Positions 30,401 through 39,773 of a stretch of DNA of 64,000 nucleotides are shown piece by piece; the stretch's first letter is position 1; the number at the start of each line of letters is the position of its first letter. The notes under the pieces were generated by a model that ran no database searches, was not told the DNA's origin, and saw only the letters and a list, made by a program, of their open reading frames with translations. Position numbers and translations under genes: made by a program. This DNA is from Nematocida parisii ERTm1 (taxonomy: Eukaryota > Microsporidia): assembly GCF_000250985.1 (NCBI RefSeq), contig NW_013524651.1:186001-250000 (forward strand), read 5' to 3'.

Positions 30401-31495
30401 ACAATGCCAATTCCAGGCATACCAATGCCTTCTATACCTCTAAGTGCATCGCAGCAACCTAATAATCCTGCCATGCCAGTAATTCCTCAAGGCATACCTA
30501 AGCCAGCGCCTTCGATGCCATTTTCACCAAAGGCTAGTGGCATTCCAATGCCTTCTATACCCTCCACGGCACAGCCTAGTAGTATTCCTACAAGGCCAGC
30601 ACCTTCCATGCCCATGCCAGTAATTCCCCAAGGCATGTCTAGGCCATCACCTTCGATGCCCCTTTCTTCATCAGCACAGCCTAGCAGCACTTCTGGAAAA
30701 CAAGCATCACCTTCTATGCCCATGTCAGTAATTCCTCAAGGTATGTCTAGGCCAGCACCTTCGATGCCAATGCCTTCTATATCAGCTGCTACACAGGCCA
30801 GTGCTACTACAAAACCAGCACCTTCTATGCCCATGCCATCTGCTGCACAGCCTAGTAGTATTCCTACAAATTCAGCACCTTCTATGCCAGCGGCAGCAGA
30901 ACCATCTCCAATCATGCCATACAAACCAGCGCCAAAGGTTGAAGAAACGCCTGAAGAGGACATTGACTATAAGAAGTTGTACTCTGATAAGTCAAGGTAT
31001 CAAATAATTGATTCTACTCCAGAGAAAAGCTCTTGGCTAGGATATATTCCCGGAGTAAATGCACTGTCTGGAATAGTCAAAAAAATAGCAGGACAGAATA
31101 ATATTCCAGTAATTGAACTGTCACAAGACACAACCTTTGTGCTCGACAAGAAATTAAACAAGTGGATAACTGTTGATGCAAAGACGCTTAAACCCATTAA
31201 AATATGCGCCTCCAAGGCATCTGATGAGGCAGCATCTAACAGTGTTTCTGCTCCTATACCGATGCCTGTGCTTACAGGAAAAATCCCAAAGCGCGGTCCA
31301 GATGGAAAGGTTGATTTTGGTCCAGTGGGAACTAGCTTAGAAGCAAGGTATGGTAAGCCAATGATACAGTCATCGATTGATACAACAATCCAAGACACAG
31401 CCCCAGCCTTCCCTACTTCACAGAATATGTACTCCAGAAAGAACGCGAAAGTCTTTGTTCCTAAACTTCCCATAGAAGATACAAATACACAATAA
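27416..31495 (+). CDS. SEC16: Sec16, COPII coat assembly scaffold
   Basis: 1359 residues from ATG at 27416. Order: an acidic disordered N-terminus with an E/K-rich stretch (about 60-105, REREKKEKEKKERE); P/E/S/T-rich linker; the GGKxxxF-like strand MTFCGDKFIVFS (about 575-585); the central conserved helical domain (about 665-860), which resembles the Sec16/Sec31 ACE1 fold; a proline-rich repeat region (about 980-1160); and the C-terminal element ELSQDTTFVLDKKLNKWI, matching the conserved Sec16 'SSFYYDxELKRWV' end. There is no N-terminal WD40 propeller, which argues against Sec31. Sec16 organises ER exit sites. This is unusually long for a microsporidian protein. Confidence 0.85.
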   Translation: MNYNQHNQDDFEDILKNLVPYDEAEQQERNETEDEELEIFDMDAFENDLSEDLTHDNFFITKPTKEEREREKKEKEKKEREKEQKEQKEREEKEEEERNQKEREDFVNIQNINKTQSVSEDTQQTDRTEEEFKFTPEDTFNAEYSPEGINAETESPEDTFNAETESPSLQNTLVSSSTLELTPELDSQEFDGMRAVPDNSYENVTEQSAQSSSETSTLELTPELAEQEFEYSPDESQKAEEYMHRPEKTEYPLEEEVPEEEHNGNYMPETVPHEEAVVPNTQPEYIPNTNSPIKHMKNSPWYIPEQDVQDVPVPNTSNAEGSVFKPIPDVFNAPQDSSWTLDEYFQMSPESSSNNEDVFYQNNEQEIFGMDESNSGCNVSSTDNSCAQDAYVHNPESIPVENKEEESPATGSEESSSLDELFKDCPPIDPNTFKYAPDYQQSTELDYTNAEPIPEDYPEIPQNAYVYDQPVEESAPAVNSSANPIVYSPQEYTYNNANPSVKKQAFIPTSPFQHSQPSQVPAHNDLQHAHALPGVEDTPVSLNTVEEHGHVLEIPGDKEASDMHSHPTAHIQMTFCGDKFIVFSSTPSVTNPHKLLPNPVKTVELSGEIKTDNVKQKSTQELVNSLIQTYPMNYSSSDHPLNYLISKSIDTLSKRSTKRIPSIPIKEYIPEVSQDINSAMLQNNWAEAFFLSSQNAEYLLCVQDKYAKHTTETVTDYISVLLSTQCNIPSRLFSQPDVLDNYLTILSMGIKYKNDKALEELISALFKNNRMDAGVISVIISGLIDGFTDKIFDINTLLIIGKLKEKEEAVRVRVKELLRRVKVINKKRTQEIYKENKDIFNRTDKKEIEEFLCIESSSWGLQGIINAVDKGITRMVSTPNTAQPTTVSTPQTNSFEVHKPQPVQSAPFPAQPTIGLGQGVTSPVGKSTFVKKRIAHMNRPTFPLNKPAPEAQRVTSESQMPPAQNASTSHSSTLPLGSTAIPMPSMPSSSETAQKTMPIPGIPMPSIPLSASQQPNNPAMPVIPQGIPKPAPSMPFSPKASGIPMPSIPSTAQPSSIPTRPAPSMPMPVIPQGMSRPSPSMPLSSSAQPSSTSGKQASPSMPMSVIPQGMSRPAPSMPMPSISAATQASATTKPAPSMPMPSAAQPSSIPTNSAPSMPAAAEPSPIMPYKPAPKVEETPEEDIDYKKLYSDKSRYQIIDSTPEKSSWLGYIPGVNALSGIVKKIAGQNNIPVIELSQDTTFVLDKKLNKWITVDAKTLKPIKICASKASDEAASNSVSAPIPMPVLTGKIPKRGPDGKVDFGPVGTSLEARYGKPMIQSSIDTTIQDTAPAFPTSQNMYSRKNAKVFVPKLPIEDTNTQ
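30340..30905. repeat. imperfect tandem repeats encoding MPMPSIP / RPAPSMP units in SEC16
   Basis: Words such as CCTTCTATGCCCATGCCAGTAATTCC and CAGCACAGCCTAGTAGTATTCCTAC recur several times. They encode APSMPMPVIPQGM and AQPSSIPT modules, a low-complexity linker whose length probably varies between strains. Confidence 0.75.
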
Positions 31496-32688
31496 ATACT
31501 AATCTAAATTAACCAAATCTGACCTTCATACCACAATATCCTAATACCCGAATATATAAAACCCCATACTACCACACAAATTCTTTTCTTTCACATCCAT
31601 ATACCAGAGTTTACTACATTTATAGTAACTCAAACTAACCCAAAATACCCAGAACTAACTTAAATACCCACATTCACACATTCACTTATTATAAACCACC
31701 AAAACTTCTCGGTTTAACTGAATATTCATTATTTGTACATATTTATACATATTTGAAGCCAAATGCCTTCACATAAATAATTATTTATATTTCATGTGTA
31801 CACATTTTATAATTAAATACAAAATTGTATTATAATAGAATAGTAAATGTATAATAAATATAACACAGAAGATACTAATATTTTGTATATAAAGACTAAT
31901 GTAACTATAAATTCATACACACATAATATAAATTATCATACACGAGCAGTTAATAATATTAATTTATACTATAATAAGATCGTATAAGAATAAATTATTA
32001 AATATACGAAATGAGTTTATAATACATACTAACCATTCAGTACTCTTATTTCTTATACTAATAAACTGCTTTCAATTAAAAATATCAAAAGCGTACTTAA
32101 TTAATATTGTAGTTTATTAATAAACTAGTTTAATAAAAGTAATTCCATAATGGACAATAAAAATACTTAAATATGGACATATTTTATAATTCTACTATAA
32201 AATTAACAAGTATTTGATTCAGTAGAGAATATATACTTCATGCACTAACAAGTACATAATCAAATACAGAATAATTTAATAAAATCAGAGCATGGTGTAA
32301 TATCAGTATTAAATATAGATTGAATATATCTGTATTTATCTCCTATAAGAATATTCTCACTTTGTATAAGACCTTTAATAACCAGAAATAGATAATAGTT
32401 CACACTAGCTATGCATGATTTATTAAAAATAAAATATTATTTATGCCTACATAATCTAGATTATTAAGATCATCATAAAGTAATAGTTTAAGTTAGTTAC
32501 ACCCATGTACATTATTAAGACTCATTCAAAATTTTTATTATTCTCATCTTATACAGCTTCAATTTCTAATTACACAGCTTTATAAGACTTCGCAGGAGTG
32601 GGCATGAGGCTCTCACACTAGGCATGGTTCATCATACGATAGAAACCAACAATTTAATTGGATATTTATGACCAGTATTTAAAGTAGA
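31496..32688. other. 1.2-kb intergenic region, AT-rich, with a dispersed 40-nt element
   Basis: No coding frame is convincing. 32409-32450 holds a 40-base element shared with 44354-44395 (see separate entries). 32585-32640 is a small GC-richer patch (TCGCAGGAGTGGGCATGAGG...CTAGGCATGG) of unknown meaning; I could not fold it as a tRNA. Confidence 0.6.
32409..32450 (+). repeat. dispersed 40-nt element, copy 1, 3' of secreted paralogue B
   Basis: CTATGCATGATTTATTAAAA, then ATAAAATATTATTTATGCCTAC. It matches 44354-44395 with a one-base indel and an extra T near the end. It lies about 240 bases beyond the stop of the minus-strand gene at 32689-34563. Confidence 0.85.
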
Positions 32689-34563
32689 CTATTTTGTATT
32701 AGTATAATTATGATTTTTATCAAATATATAAGATAATTTATCTACATGAGTATCTGCATATACTTTCATTATATATTCTATATTGGTTTTTGGTGTTTTA
32801 TACTTTTCTTGTATATTCTGGAATATTATTTTAGCTTTACTATCGGTATTATTTAACTTACTATGAGAGACCATATATTTAATCTTAACATCATATAATG
32901 ATCTAGTAATAATCTCTATGTTAATAGTGGGTGAGTCACTGGCATTCGTTTTTTTATAAATAATATTAAAATTAGTGCTTATTCTTATATTCTTGGAGTC
33001 TTTTTCTTTTTTTTCATAAATATTTTTATATCCTATTTTTATATTCTTCTCTATTGAAAGTAATTTAAACCCATTTTGTATAGGAGTTTTTATATCCTTA
33101 TCAGAATTATTATTAGTTTTATTAAGCATATCTTCTTTTTTAAGCTTAATTGCATGATCCAGTGGGTATGTACTTCCTGCTAATGTTCTTATAGCGTATA
33201 ATATACTAAATATCTGAAAATCAAGAATGCGGTCATCGTTTACTTGATAAGAACCACTTTGATTAGATATGTTTTCTAGAATATTGTTCCAGTCATTATG
33301 CATATTATGATCCATGGGCTGTAATGGATTATTATACTTACTAAAGAACTTCCTTAAATCTTTTGATGGACTAGGCAGATGCCTTATATCGTATGACATA
33401 GTCTTAGCATTAAATGTAAGCAGAAGGAATATATCTAGAAGAGTAGATTTTATCTGGTTAGTATATGTTATTTTTATACTTTTAGGATCTTCATTCAATT
33501 CTTTATTATTTGGAAATCCAATAGCTTTCTTTATATATGGTATTGGTATAATTTCATTATTTAATTCATGCTCTGCTGACTTCAAATATTCAATATATTC
33601 TCTATTTTTAATACTCTCATTCAAATTTGCATCAATAAATAAACCATCAAAGACTGTTTTTATATGCTTCTCTGTCTCTGTGAGTGGAGTATCATTTTTA
33701 TTCGGCAGTTGTTCAATCAGTAAATTATATACACACTTTACAAATTCCTGGTACATATCTATACTGTCTATATACTCAAATAAGTACGTCTGAATAAGAA
33801 ATCTTGGATTGTTTAATAAGTTACTACTTAAGGATTCTTCTGGTACTTCTGAAGACTTATTTAGTTTAATAAGTTTTTTAAAGAAGTTAATTATATATTC
33901 AGTTCTCTTCTGGTATATTAACACAGTACTTATTCTATCTACTTTATTCCATACTAGCATACTCAAATTAACATGAAATTCATTCTCTTTTCCTTTTTTC
34001 TTTAGAATAATCCATGAATTATTCTTAACACCCTTTAAATCCTTCACTACTTCAATGGGAATATTAACCCTTTCTGCAAGGAGGAATAAAGAAGCAAGGA
34101 CATACATAATACCTTTAGTATTCTTATACTCCGACAGAAAACAACTCAATGAATCAAATGAGTCCGATTCAATAGATAAATATCCATGTTCTGATGGATA
34201 CATATTCCTTATTAATTGTATATATATACTGGATGTATACTTATTATGAATACCTTCATGTACACTGTGTGTATCTACTTCTCTTATAATTTTATTATTT
34301 TTTATATTATAAAAGTCCTCAGGCAGCTTCTTTTTTAAATATTCACTCTTCCCGATTGTGTATTGATAGAATGGAGAAAGACTTCCCAGTGAGTTTATTA
34401 CTAAATTATTATCTAATTTCAGTCTCTGTATATATTCTGCTTGTTTTAGTGTTATCTGTGTGTATATACTGTGTATATATAATAGTAGTATTATAGTTAT
34501 ATTTAGTCTATTTCTTACTGTAGTATATACATTATGTACATATACTCCCTTATACTTATTCAT
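32689..34563 (-). CDS. secreted paralogue family, member B (624 residues, C-terminally short)
   Basis: 624 residues from ATG at 34563, with a signal peptide ending about residue 36 (ITIILLLYIHSIYTQ). It shares the family motifs: GSLSP (60-64), MYPSEHGYLSI, LASLFLLAERVNIPI, NNPRFLIQTYLFEYID, and MHNDWNNILEN / FSILYAIRTLAG. The other two members carry about 250-300 further helical residues after the point where this one stops (IFQNIQEKYKTPKTNIEY aligns with the last shared block). So this copy is truncated or naturally short. THSVHEG near residue 97 coincides with a TACACTGTGTGTATC repeat word. Confidence 0.8.
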   Translation of the reverse strand: MNKYKGVYVHNVYTTVRNRLNITIILLLYIHSIYTQITLKQAEYIQRLKLDNNLVINSLGSLSPFYQYTIGKSEYLKKKLPEDFYNIKNNKIIREVDTHSVHEGIHNKYTSSIYIQLIRNMYPSEHGYLSIESDSFDSLSCFLSEYKNTKGIMYVLASLFLLAERVNIPIEVVKDLKGVKNNSWIILKKKGKENEFHVNLSMLVWNKVDRISTVLIYQKRTEYIINFFKKLIKLNKSSEVPEESLSSNLLNNPRFLIQTYLFEYIDSIDMYQEFVKCVYNLLIEQLPNKNDTPLTETEKHIKTVFDGLFIDANLNESIKNREYIEYLKSAEHELNNEIIPIPYIKKAIGFPNNKELNEDPKSIKITYTNQIKSTLLDIFLLLTFNAKTMSYDIRHLPSPSKDLRKFFSKYNNPLQPMDHNMHNDWNNILENISNQSGSYQVNDDRILDFQIFSILYAIRTLAGSTYPLDHAIKLKKEDMLNKTNNNSDKDIKTPIQNGFKLLSIEKNIKIGYKNIYEKKEKDSKNIRISTNFNIIYKKTNASDSPTINIEIITRSLYDVKIKYMVSHSKLNNTDSKAKIIFQNIQEKYKTPKTNIEYIMKVYADTHVDKLSYIFDKNHNYTNTK

Positions 34564-34880
34564 TAGTTTGCTCCTTATTTAATTCTTAATACGTATTTAT
34601 ATTTCATGTTACCAAGGGGCTATATTAATAATTAGTTAATCAAATTCTATCTTGGTTTAATTTATCAGCTGTTGTATGCTAAGAATAGCATTAGTTTAGC
34701 ATGGCATGAGTTATTGTAATATTTACATAAACACGACAATACAGATTAGATCAGAAATTATTGTTGACACAACAAGTCAACATAAATTAAATTGATTATA
34801 CGGTCTACAAATGCGTATACAGATTCAATAAAAATCAAAGTATCCCAATGACTTTTTCTAAGAAAACAACTTCAGCAGCA
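34564..34880. other. intergenic upstream region of paralogue B
   Basis: About 315 AT-rich bases holding the promoter of the minus-strand gene; no gene or clear element. The tandem repeat begins at its distal end. Confidence 0.5.
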
Positions 34881-35232
34881 TATAATATATTACACATAGC
34901 ACACTATATACTGCATTTACTATTATTTATTACACATAGTACATATTATACTGCATATACTATTATTTATTACACATAGTCTATATAATACTGCATATAC
35001 TATTATTTATTACACATAGTACAGCATTATTCTATTATTTATTACACATAGTATATTATTTATTACACATAGTCTATATAATACTGCATATACTATTATT
35101 TATTACGCTTAGTACATTATATAATACTGCACTTGCTATTATTTATTACACACTGTATCTTATATACTGCATATTCTATTATATATTACGCTTAGTGCAT
35201 TATTTATTACACATAGTCTATATAATACTTTT
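34880..35232. repeat. degenerate ~40-bp tandem repeat upstream of the DEAH helicase gene
   Basis: Units of TATTTATTACACATAGT(A/C)TATATAATACTGCATATACTATTA recur about eight times, with length variants. They end 20 bases before the helicase ATG, so the promoter must lie in or be made of the repeat. The TTATTACACATAGT core is the same word as in the 10-20 kb island. Confidence 0.85.
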
Positions 35233-35252
35233 TTTTACATACTGTGTAAAAT

Positions 35253-36677
35253 ATGGACATAAATCAATTAGAAAGTATTCTTAATAAAGAAAAAGAGAAA
35301 GAACTTATTACACAATGTCCAGTTAATAATGTATTCTACGGAACACTTTTAGATCAATCATGCATAAATATTGATAAAGTACAAAATAAATACAGAAAGT
35401 ACTTACAACCCATTGTACAGGAAGTCATGCACCCAAGCACAGCACAAATACAACCAAAACAACCAGAACCCACAGCAATAAACAACCACAAACAGGAAAT
35501 CCTGCAGGCATTAAAGGAGTCTAACATCATAATCATCACAGGAGGCACCGGATCCGGCAAATCCACACAAGTTCCAAAAATACTCCAAGAAATCTCCCAA
35601 AACGGCAATTTAATCGGCTGCACACAGCCCAGAAGGACCCCGGCCGTGACAATCGCAGAGAGAATGCAGCAAGAACTCTCAAAACAAGAAATTGGATACG
35701 CTATAAGATTTAATACACAATGTGGCAAAAGTATTAAATACATGACCGAGGGAATTCTTCTCAGAGAAATTCTAAATAATCCAAGACTTATAAGGTATTC
35801 ATCCATAATTCTTGATGAAGTCCATGAAAGGACACTCGAATCAACCCTCCTCCTGAAATATTTGCTCACCCTCGCCAGGGACCGGATAGATTTAAAACTG
35901 GTCATTATGACAGCCACACTGGACAAATCCTTAATACAAGAGATAGGAATATGCCCAATAATTAATGTACATTGTGTAAAATATCCTGTTAAAATTCACT
36001 TCCTGAAAAAGCCATCCGACGATTACATACGCGACATTGTGCAGAAAGTAATGCACCTCGCAAAAAAACAGAAAAATATTTTGGTCTTCCTGACAGGCAA
36101 AAATGACTTAAACATAGTACACAATGTGTTAAAAGTACTGCACATAAACTTAAAATTATTTACACTCCACGCACAGATTCCATTACTTAATCAACTATAT
36201 GTAATAAATTATGGTAACCCTAAATGTATCCTGACCACTAATATTGCAGACACCTCCATAACCATCCCAGATATAAAATACGTTATAGACTGCGGTATGT
36301 ATAAAATTAAGTGCACCACAGATATAAACACGATTAAAGTGGTGCCCACCCAGAAGGCACAGGCAATTCAAAGGGCAGGCAGGACGGGCAGGACGTGCAC
36401 TGGGCATGTGTACAGGATGTATACACGCACTGCTTATAAGACACTGCATGACAGCATAAGCCGGGTGGCCTATGAGGACGTGGAGTACTTCAGCCTGATG
36501 TGTATTAGACTAAATATAACGGTAGATCATGAAAAAGTGAGGGGTATGATGAAGGTGTTGGAGAAGTATAAAGTGGTGGAGGAGTATAAAAAAAAAGACG
36601 GGGTGGGTGTGGGGGAGTACGGGTTATTACAGGACTGTGAAATAAAAAAAACAGGGTTAGTAATGGGTATAGAATAA
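35253..36677 (+). CDS. PRP43: DEAH-box RNA helicase, Prp43-like, 5' part of a frameshifted gene
   Basis: 474 residues from ATG at 35253. Motifs: I GGTGSGKST (97-105), Ia TQPRRTPAV, II DEVH (188-191, valine in place of alanine), III TAT (220-222), V TTNIADTSITIPDI, VI QRAGRTGR (about 373-380). The frame then enters the winged-helix/ratchet region and stops at 36677, where DEAH helicases normally continue. The -1 frame picks up the family pattern TELGIRISELPLS directly, and runs on to 37258. The slip most likely lies in the A8 run at 36644-36651. Prp43 works in spliceosome disassembly and ribosome biogenesis; in lineages without introns only the latter remains. Prp22/Prp2-type identity is possible. 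Confidence 0.85.
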   Translation: MDINQLESILNKEKEKELITQCPVNNVFYGTLLDQSCINIDKVQNKYRKYLQPIVQEVMHPSTAQIQPKQPEPTAINNHKQEILQALKESNIIIITGGTGSGKSTQVPKILQEISQNGNLIGCTQPRRTPAVTIAERMQQELSKQEIGYAIRFNTQCGKSIKYMTEGILLREILNNPRLIRYSSIILDEVHERTLESTLLLKYLLTLARDRIDLKLVIMTATLDKSLIQEIGICPIINVHCVKYPVKIHFLKKPSDDYIRDIVQKVMHLAKKQKNILVFLTGKNDLNIVHNVLKVLHINLKLFTLHAQIPLLNQLYVINYGNPKCILTTNIADTSITIPDIKYVIDCGMYKIKCTTDINTIKVVPTQKAQAIQRAGRTGRTCTGHVYRMYTRTAYKTLHDSISRVAYEDVEYFSLMCIRLNITVDHEKVRGMMKVLEKYKVVEEYKKKDGVGVGEYGLLQDCEIKKTGLVMGIE

Positions 36678-37258
36678 CTGAGTTAGGTATAAGGATAAGT
36701 GAACTGCCATTATCAGTGAGGCATTCAATATTTATAATAGAATGTGTAAGAAGAAATTGTGGATATTATGGTGTAATAATTGTATCAATGATGGAATTAA
36801 TTAATACGCATAGTGTAAGAATAAGTGAAGTACTTGCAGAATATACTGATGCATGTGTAAGAAGTAGTGATCATATACTACTAATATTATTATATGAGAA
36901 ATTAAGAGGAGATAGTACACAGTGTGTAAATATTAATGGTGTAGATAGAGTAATTAATCAACTATGTGTAATAAGTAATATTACTGTGTGTGATATACGG
37001 TTAAGTATGGCTGTGTATGAGGATGTGATTAAGTCGTTAATTTATTCGCATAAGTATAATATTTGCACTAGGATGAAGGATAAGTACAGGGATATACGGA
37101 GTGGGGTTGAAGCGTATGGATCGTACTATTCAGTCAGTCATAAATATTCAGAGGTGTATGGACAGTATGTATACGATAGTATTATAAGTGTAAAGCAGCC
37201 TATAATTAATATTATAACGAGAATACCTGAGAATATGTATGATGAGATAATTAATTAA
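36678..37258 (+). CDS. PRP43: DEAH helicase C-terminal part (ratchet/OB-fold region), in the -1 frame
   Basis: This frame is open from 36641 to the stop at 37258. Its first in-frame non-ATG start gives no sensible N-terminus, but read as a continuation it has TELGIRISELPLS (ratchet entry), a helical part, and the late block RDIRSGVEAYGSYYSVSHKYSEVYG and SVKQPIINIITRIPENMYDEII. It is therefore the 3' end of the preceding gene and would give about 668 residues in total. Its repeated words NTHSV, STQCVN and QLCVISN correspond to the DNA repeat ACACAGTGTGTAA / GTGTAATAAG. Confidence 0.7.
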
Positions 37259-37429
37259 AATTACCAAATATGGAAATACAATACTGTATATGGTAAAATA
37301 TAATTAAAAACATAAAATATATACTAGATATGGAAATATGTCACATAAAAATAAAAATAAAAATATTTTATAACGGATAATTAAAATATACTGTATATGG
37401 TAATAATTAATTAAACTGTATGTGATTTA

Positions 37430-39521
37430 TTATATGAGTAAGTCATGCTTTGTCTTCTGCTTTAAGAAGAGTGGGCTTAGTTCTAAATCTGTAATGAGTG
37501 GGTCTGCTGCAGATGTGTTACTTACACTATGGAATAAGTCACCAGTACCACTGGATGCCTTATTACAGTGGGCCTGTTCACACTCCTGTAGATACGCAGA
37601 TACACCTGTGGATGTGCCAGATATTAATGGGACTGAGTCCTTCTGTGCTTCAGCTGACCAGTCAACTTCATAAACTATGCTTGGATGAGTATACTCTAAG
37701 TCACCACCATCAACGGGTACAGAAATATAAGAAGAGGTACACGACTGTACCTGGTCAGATGGCTCAGTGGCTACTTGTACCTGGTCAGGTGTACCAGTGG
37801 CTACTTGTACCTGGTCAGGTGTACCAGTGGCTACCTGTACCTGGTCATTTGTATCAGCTTGGTCGGGTATGCCTGCTGCTACCTCTACTTGTACCTGGTC
37901 AGGTGTCTTTACGTCTATCTGTACCACTGTATCTACCTGTCCACTTGTATTTATACCTGCTTGTACCTGGTCATTTGTATCTGCTTGTACCTGGTCATTT
38001 GTANNNNNNNNNNNNNNNNNNNNNNNNNNNNNNNNNNNNNNNNNNNNNNNNNNNNNNNNNNNNNNNNNNNNNNNNNNNNNNNNNNNNNNNNNNNNNNNNN
38101 NNNNNNNNNNNNNNNNNNNNNNNNNNNNNNNNNNNNNNNNNNNNNNNNNNNNNNNNNNNNNNNNNNNNNNNNNNNNNNNNNNNNNNNNNNNNNNNNNNNN
38201 NNNNNNNNNNNNNNNNNNNNNNNNNNNNNNNNNNNNNNNNNNNNNNNNNNNNNNNNNNNNNNNNNNNNNNNNNNNNNNNNNNNNNNNNNNNNNNNNNNNN
38301 NNNNNNNNGATCACTTGCCTCTACTGGTCCTTTGTCACATACGGATGGCTTGTTATTTGATTGGCTTGTGACTCTCCTGTGCATGAAGAATTCCCGTACA
38401 CGCTTTGACTGACTGAGTGTCTCTAGTAAATTAGTGAAGAGAGTTTCCTCAGTGAAATCTGTGTTTGTGTGTACTTCTTCTTGCATGTCTGCTAAACTGT
38501 ATGATATAAGGTCCCTTACACAGAATAATACTTCCCTGTAGAATAAAAGTGTACTCTCTGTCCGAGTGTGCGTCTTATTAGGAGCCAGTACGGCTGTAAG
38601 AAGACTCCTGTAAAACTTGCTGTAAACTTGCTCTAATGTACACCTGTACGCCATCCAATAATTAATGCACACAGTGGGCTCTAAACCCTCTGCAATCAAA
38701 TACTCAACTACTTCATCAGGTAAATCCTCTGATGTGGCTGTGCTTGAATCAGCACTAACCACATGGAATAGTTCTTCTGCTGCTATTAAATCACTGGGGA
38801 TAGTGTACTTACGCTGCTTTAAATAGAATAGCATAAGAACAGGTAAATAAGAAGAATCCCTCATTGGACTGGAATGTATAACTATCCTGTATAATTGCTC
38901 AATAAACTCCTCTACACATGAAATAATCGTATGATTAGTCTTATGTACACTGGATGGTATAATTGATCTTATAGAAGAAGTCTCTTTATAAAGACCTTCT
39001 GATATACTCAGTGAAGTATTAATTGGATCTGTGGAGTCTGTGCAAAATGTACACTCGTCCTGTAATGAATGTAATTTAGGGTTATCACCCGCCTGGATTA
39101 TTTCACTTATACAGGATGATTTACTGCTGTTCATGGATACTCCTGCTGGAATACTTTCTGATACATTTAAATCTCCTGGTGCATGATCCTCACTGGAGCA
39201 CTTTTTAGAACCTTCTGTGCTGCACTCAGTGGTTGAATTATCCTTCTCCTGATTATGTACAATGGATTCTTCTATATGTGAATTAATAAGTACATTTGTT
39301 ACTGGACTCGCAGGAATCATGCGTACCCTGATGATACTCTCCTCATCAGAATCAGAACTCACAGGGGTGCTCATCCTGCACATAAGAATATCCGCTGTGT
39401 TTGATAGGGATGCAGATACTTTACTACCAACCTTCCTAATAACCCTTGCAAGCCTTTTTAAGCTAAATCGAGACCTTCTCTCCCTTCTCTCAGAGTTTCT
39501 AAGTATTGCTTCTGGAGTCAT
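37430..39521 (-). CDS. repeat-containing hypothetical protein interrupted by an assembly gap
   Basis: ATG at 39521 opens MTPEAILRNSERRERR, a basic N-terminus without signal peptide, followed by about 390 residues with S/T/E-rich and helical parts. The frame enters the N run at 38308. On the other side (38003 down to the stop at 37430) a minus-strand frame carries DQVQ repeats and a hydrophilic tail ending KTKHDLLI. The two frames differ by one base across the 305 N, but the gap length is nominal, so one gene is the simplest reading. No family recognised. The true length is unknown. Confidence 0.65.
37765..38003. repeat. 30-bp tandem repeat encoding VATGTPDQVQ, running into the gap
   Basis: CTACTTGTACCTGGTCAGGTGTACCAGTGG occurs in near-perfect tandem from about 37769, then degrades into units based on TACCTGGTCATTTGTATC. 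On the minus strand it encodes ten-residue VATGTPDQVQ and ADTNDQVQ units. It reaches the N run directly. Confidence 0.85.
38004..38308. other. assembly gap, 305 N
   Basis: Undetermined bases. It sits at the edge of a tandem repeat, so collapse of the array during assembly is the likely cause. Confidence 0.98.
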
Positions 39522-39773
39522 TTATTTTGTTTACTTCATAAATTCTATTTATACTTTATATTAATTCTAGAGCAGTCCTTTTTAAGTACACCATAAATAT
39601 AATTTACCTTATTAATATTACTAATCCCATGAAAATTCAGATTATACACTGATATGCTTACGTATACATACCATATTGGTATAATAATGTATAACCCGAA
39701 TTGACCCTATAAATATAATTTATAATATAAATTTTATTCTAGAATAAATTTATTATTCTGAATTTAATATACA

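Noticed and set aside
32585-32640. tRNA-like GC patch with a GGTTCATCAT word
   Set aside because: It cannot be folded into a cloverleaf by eye; no acceptor stem or anticodon loop.
37498-38412. Plus-strand frames spanning the N run
   Set aside because: They are antisense to the repeat gene and consist largely of undetermined residues.
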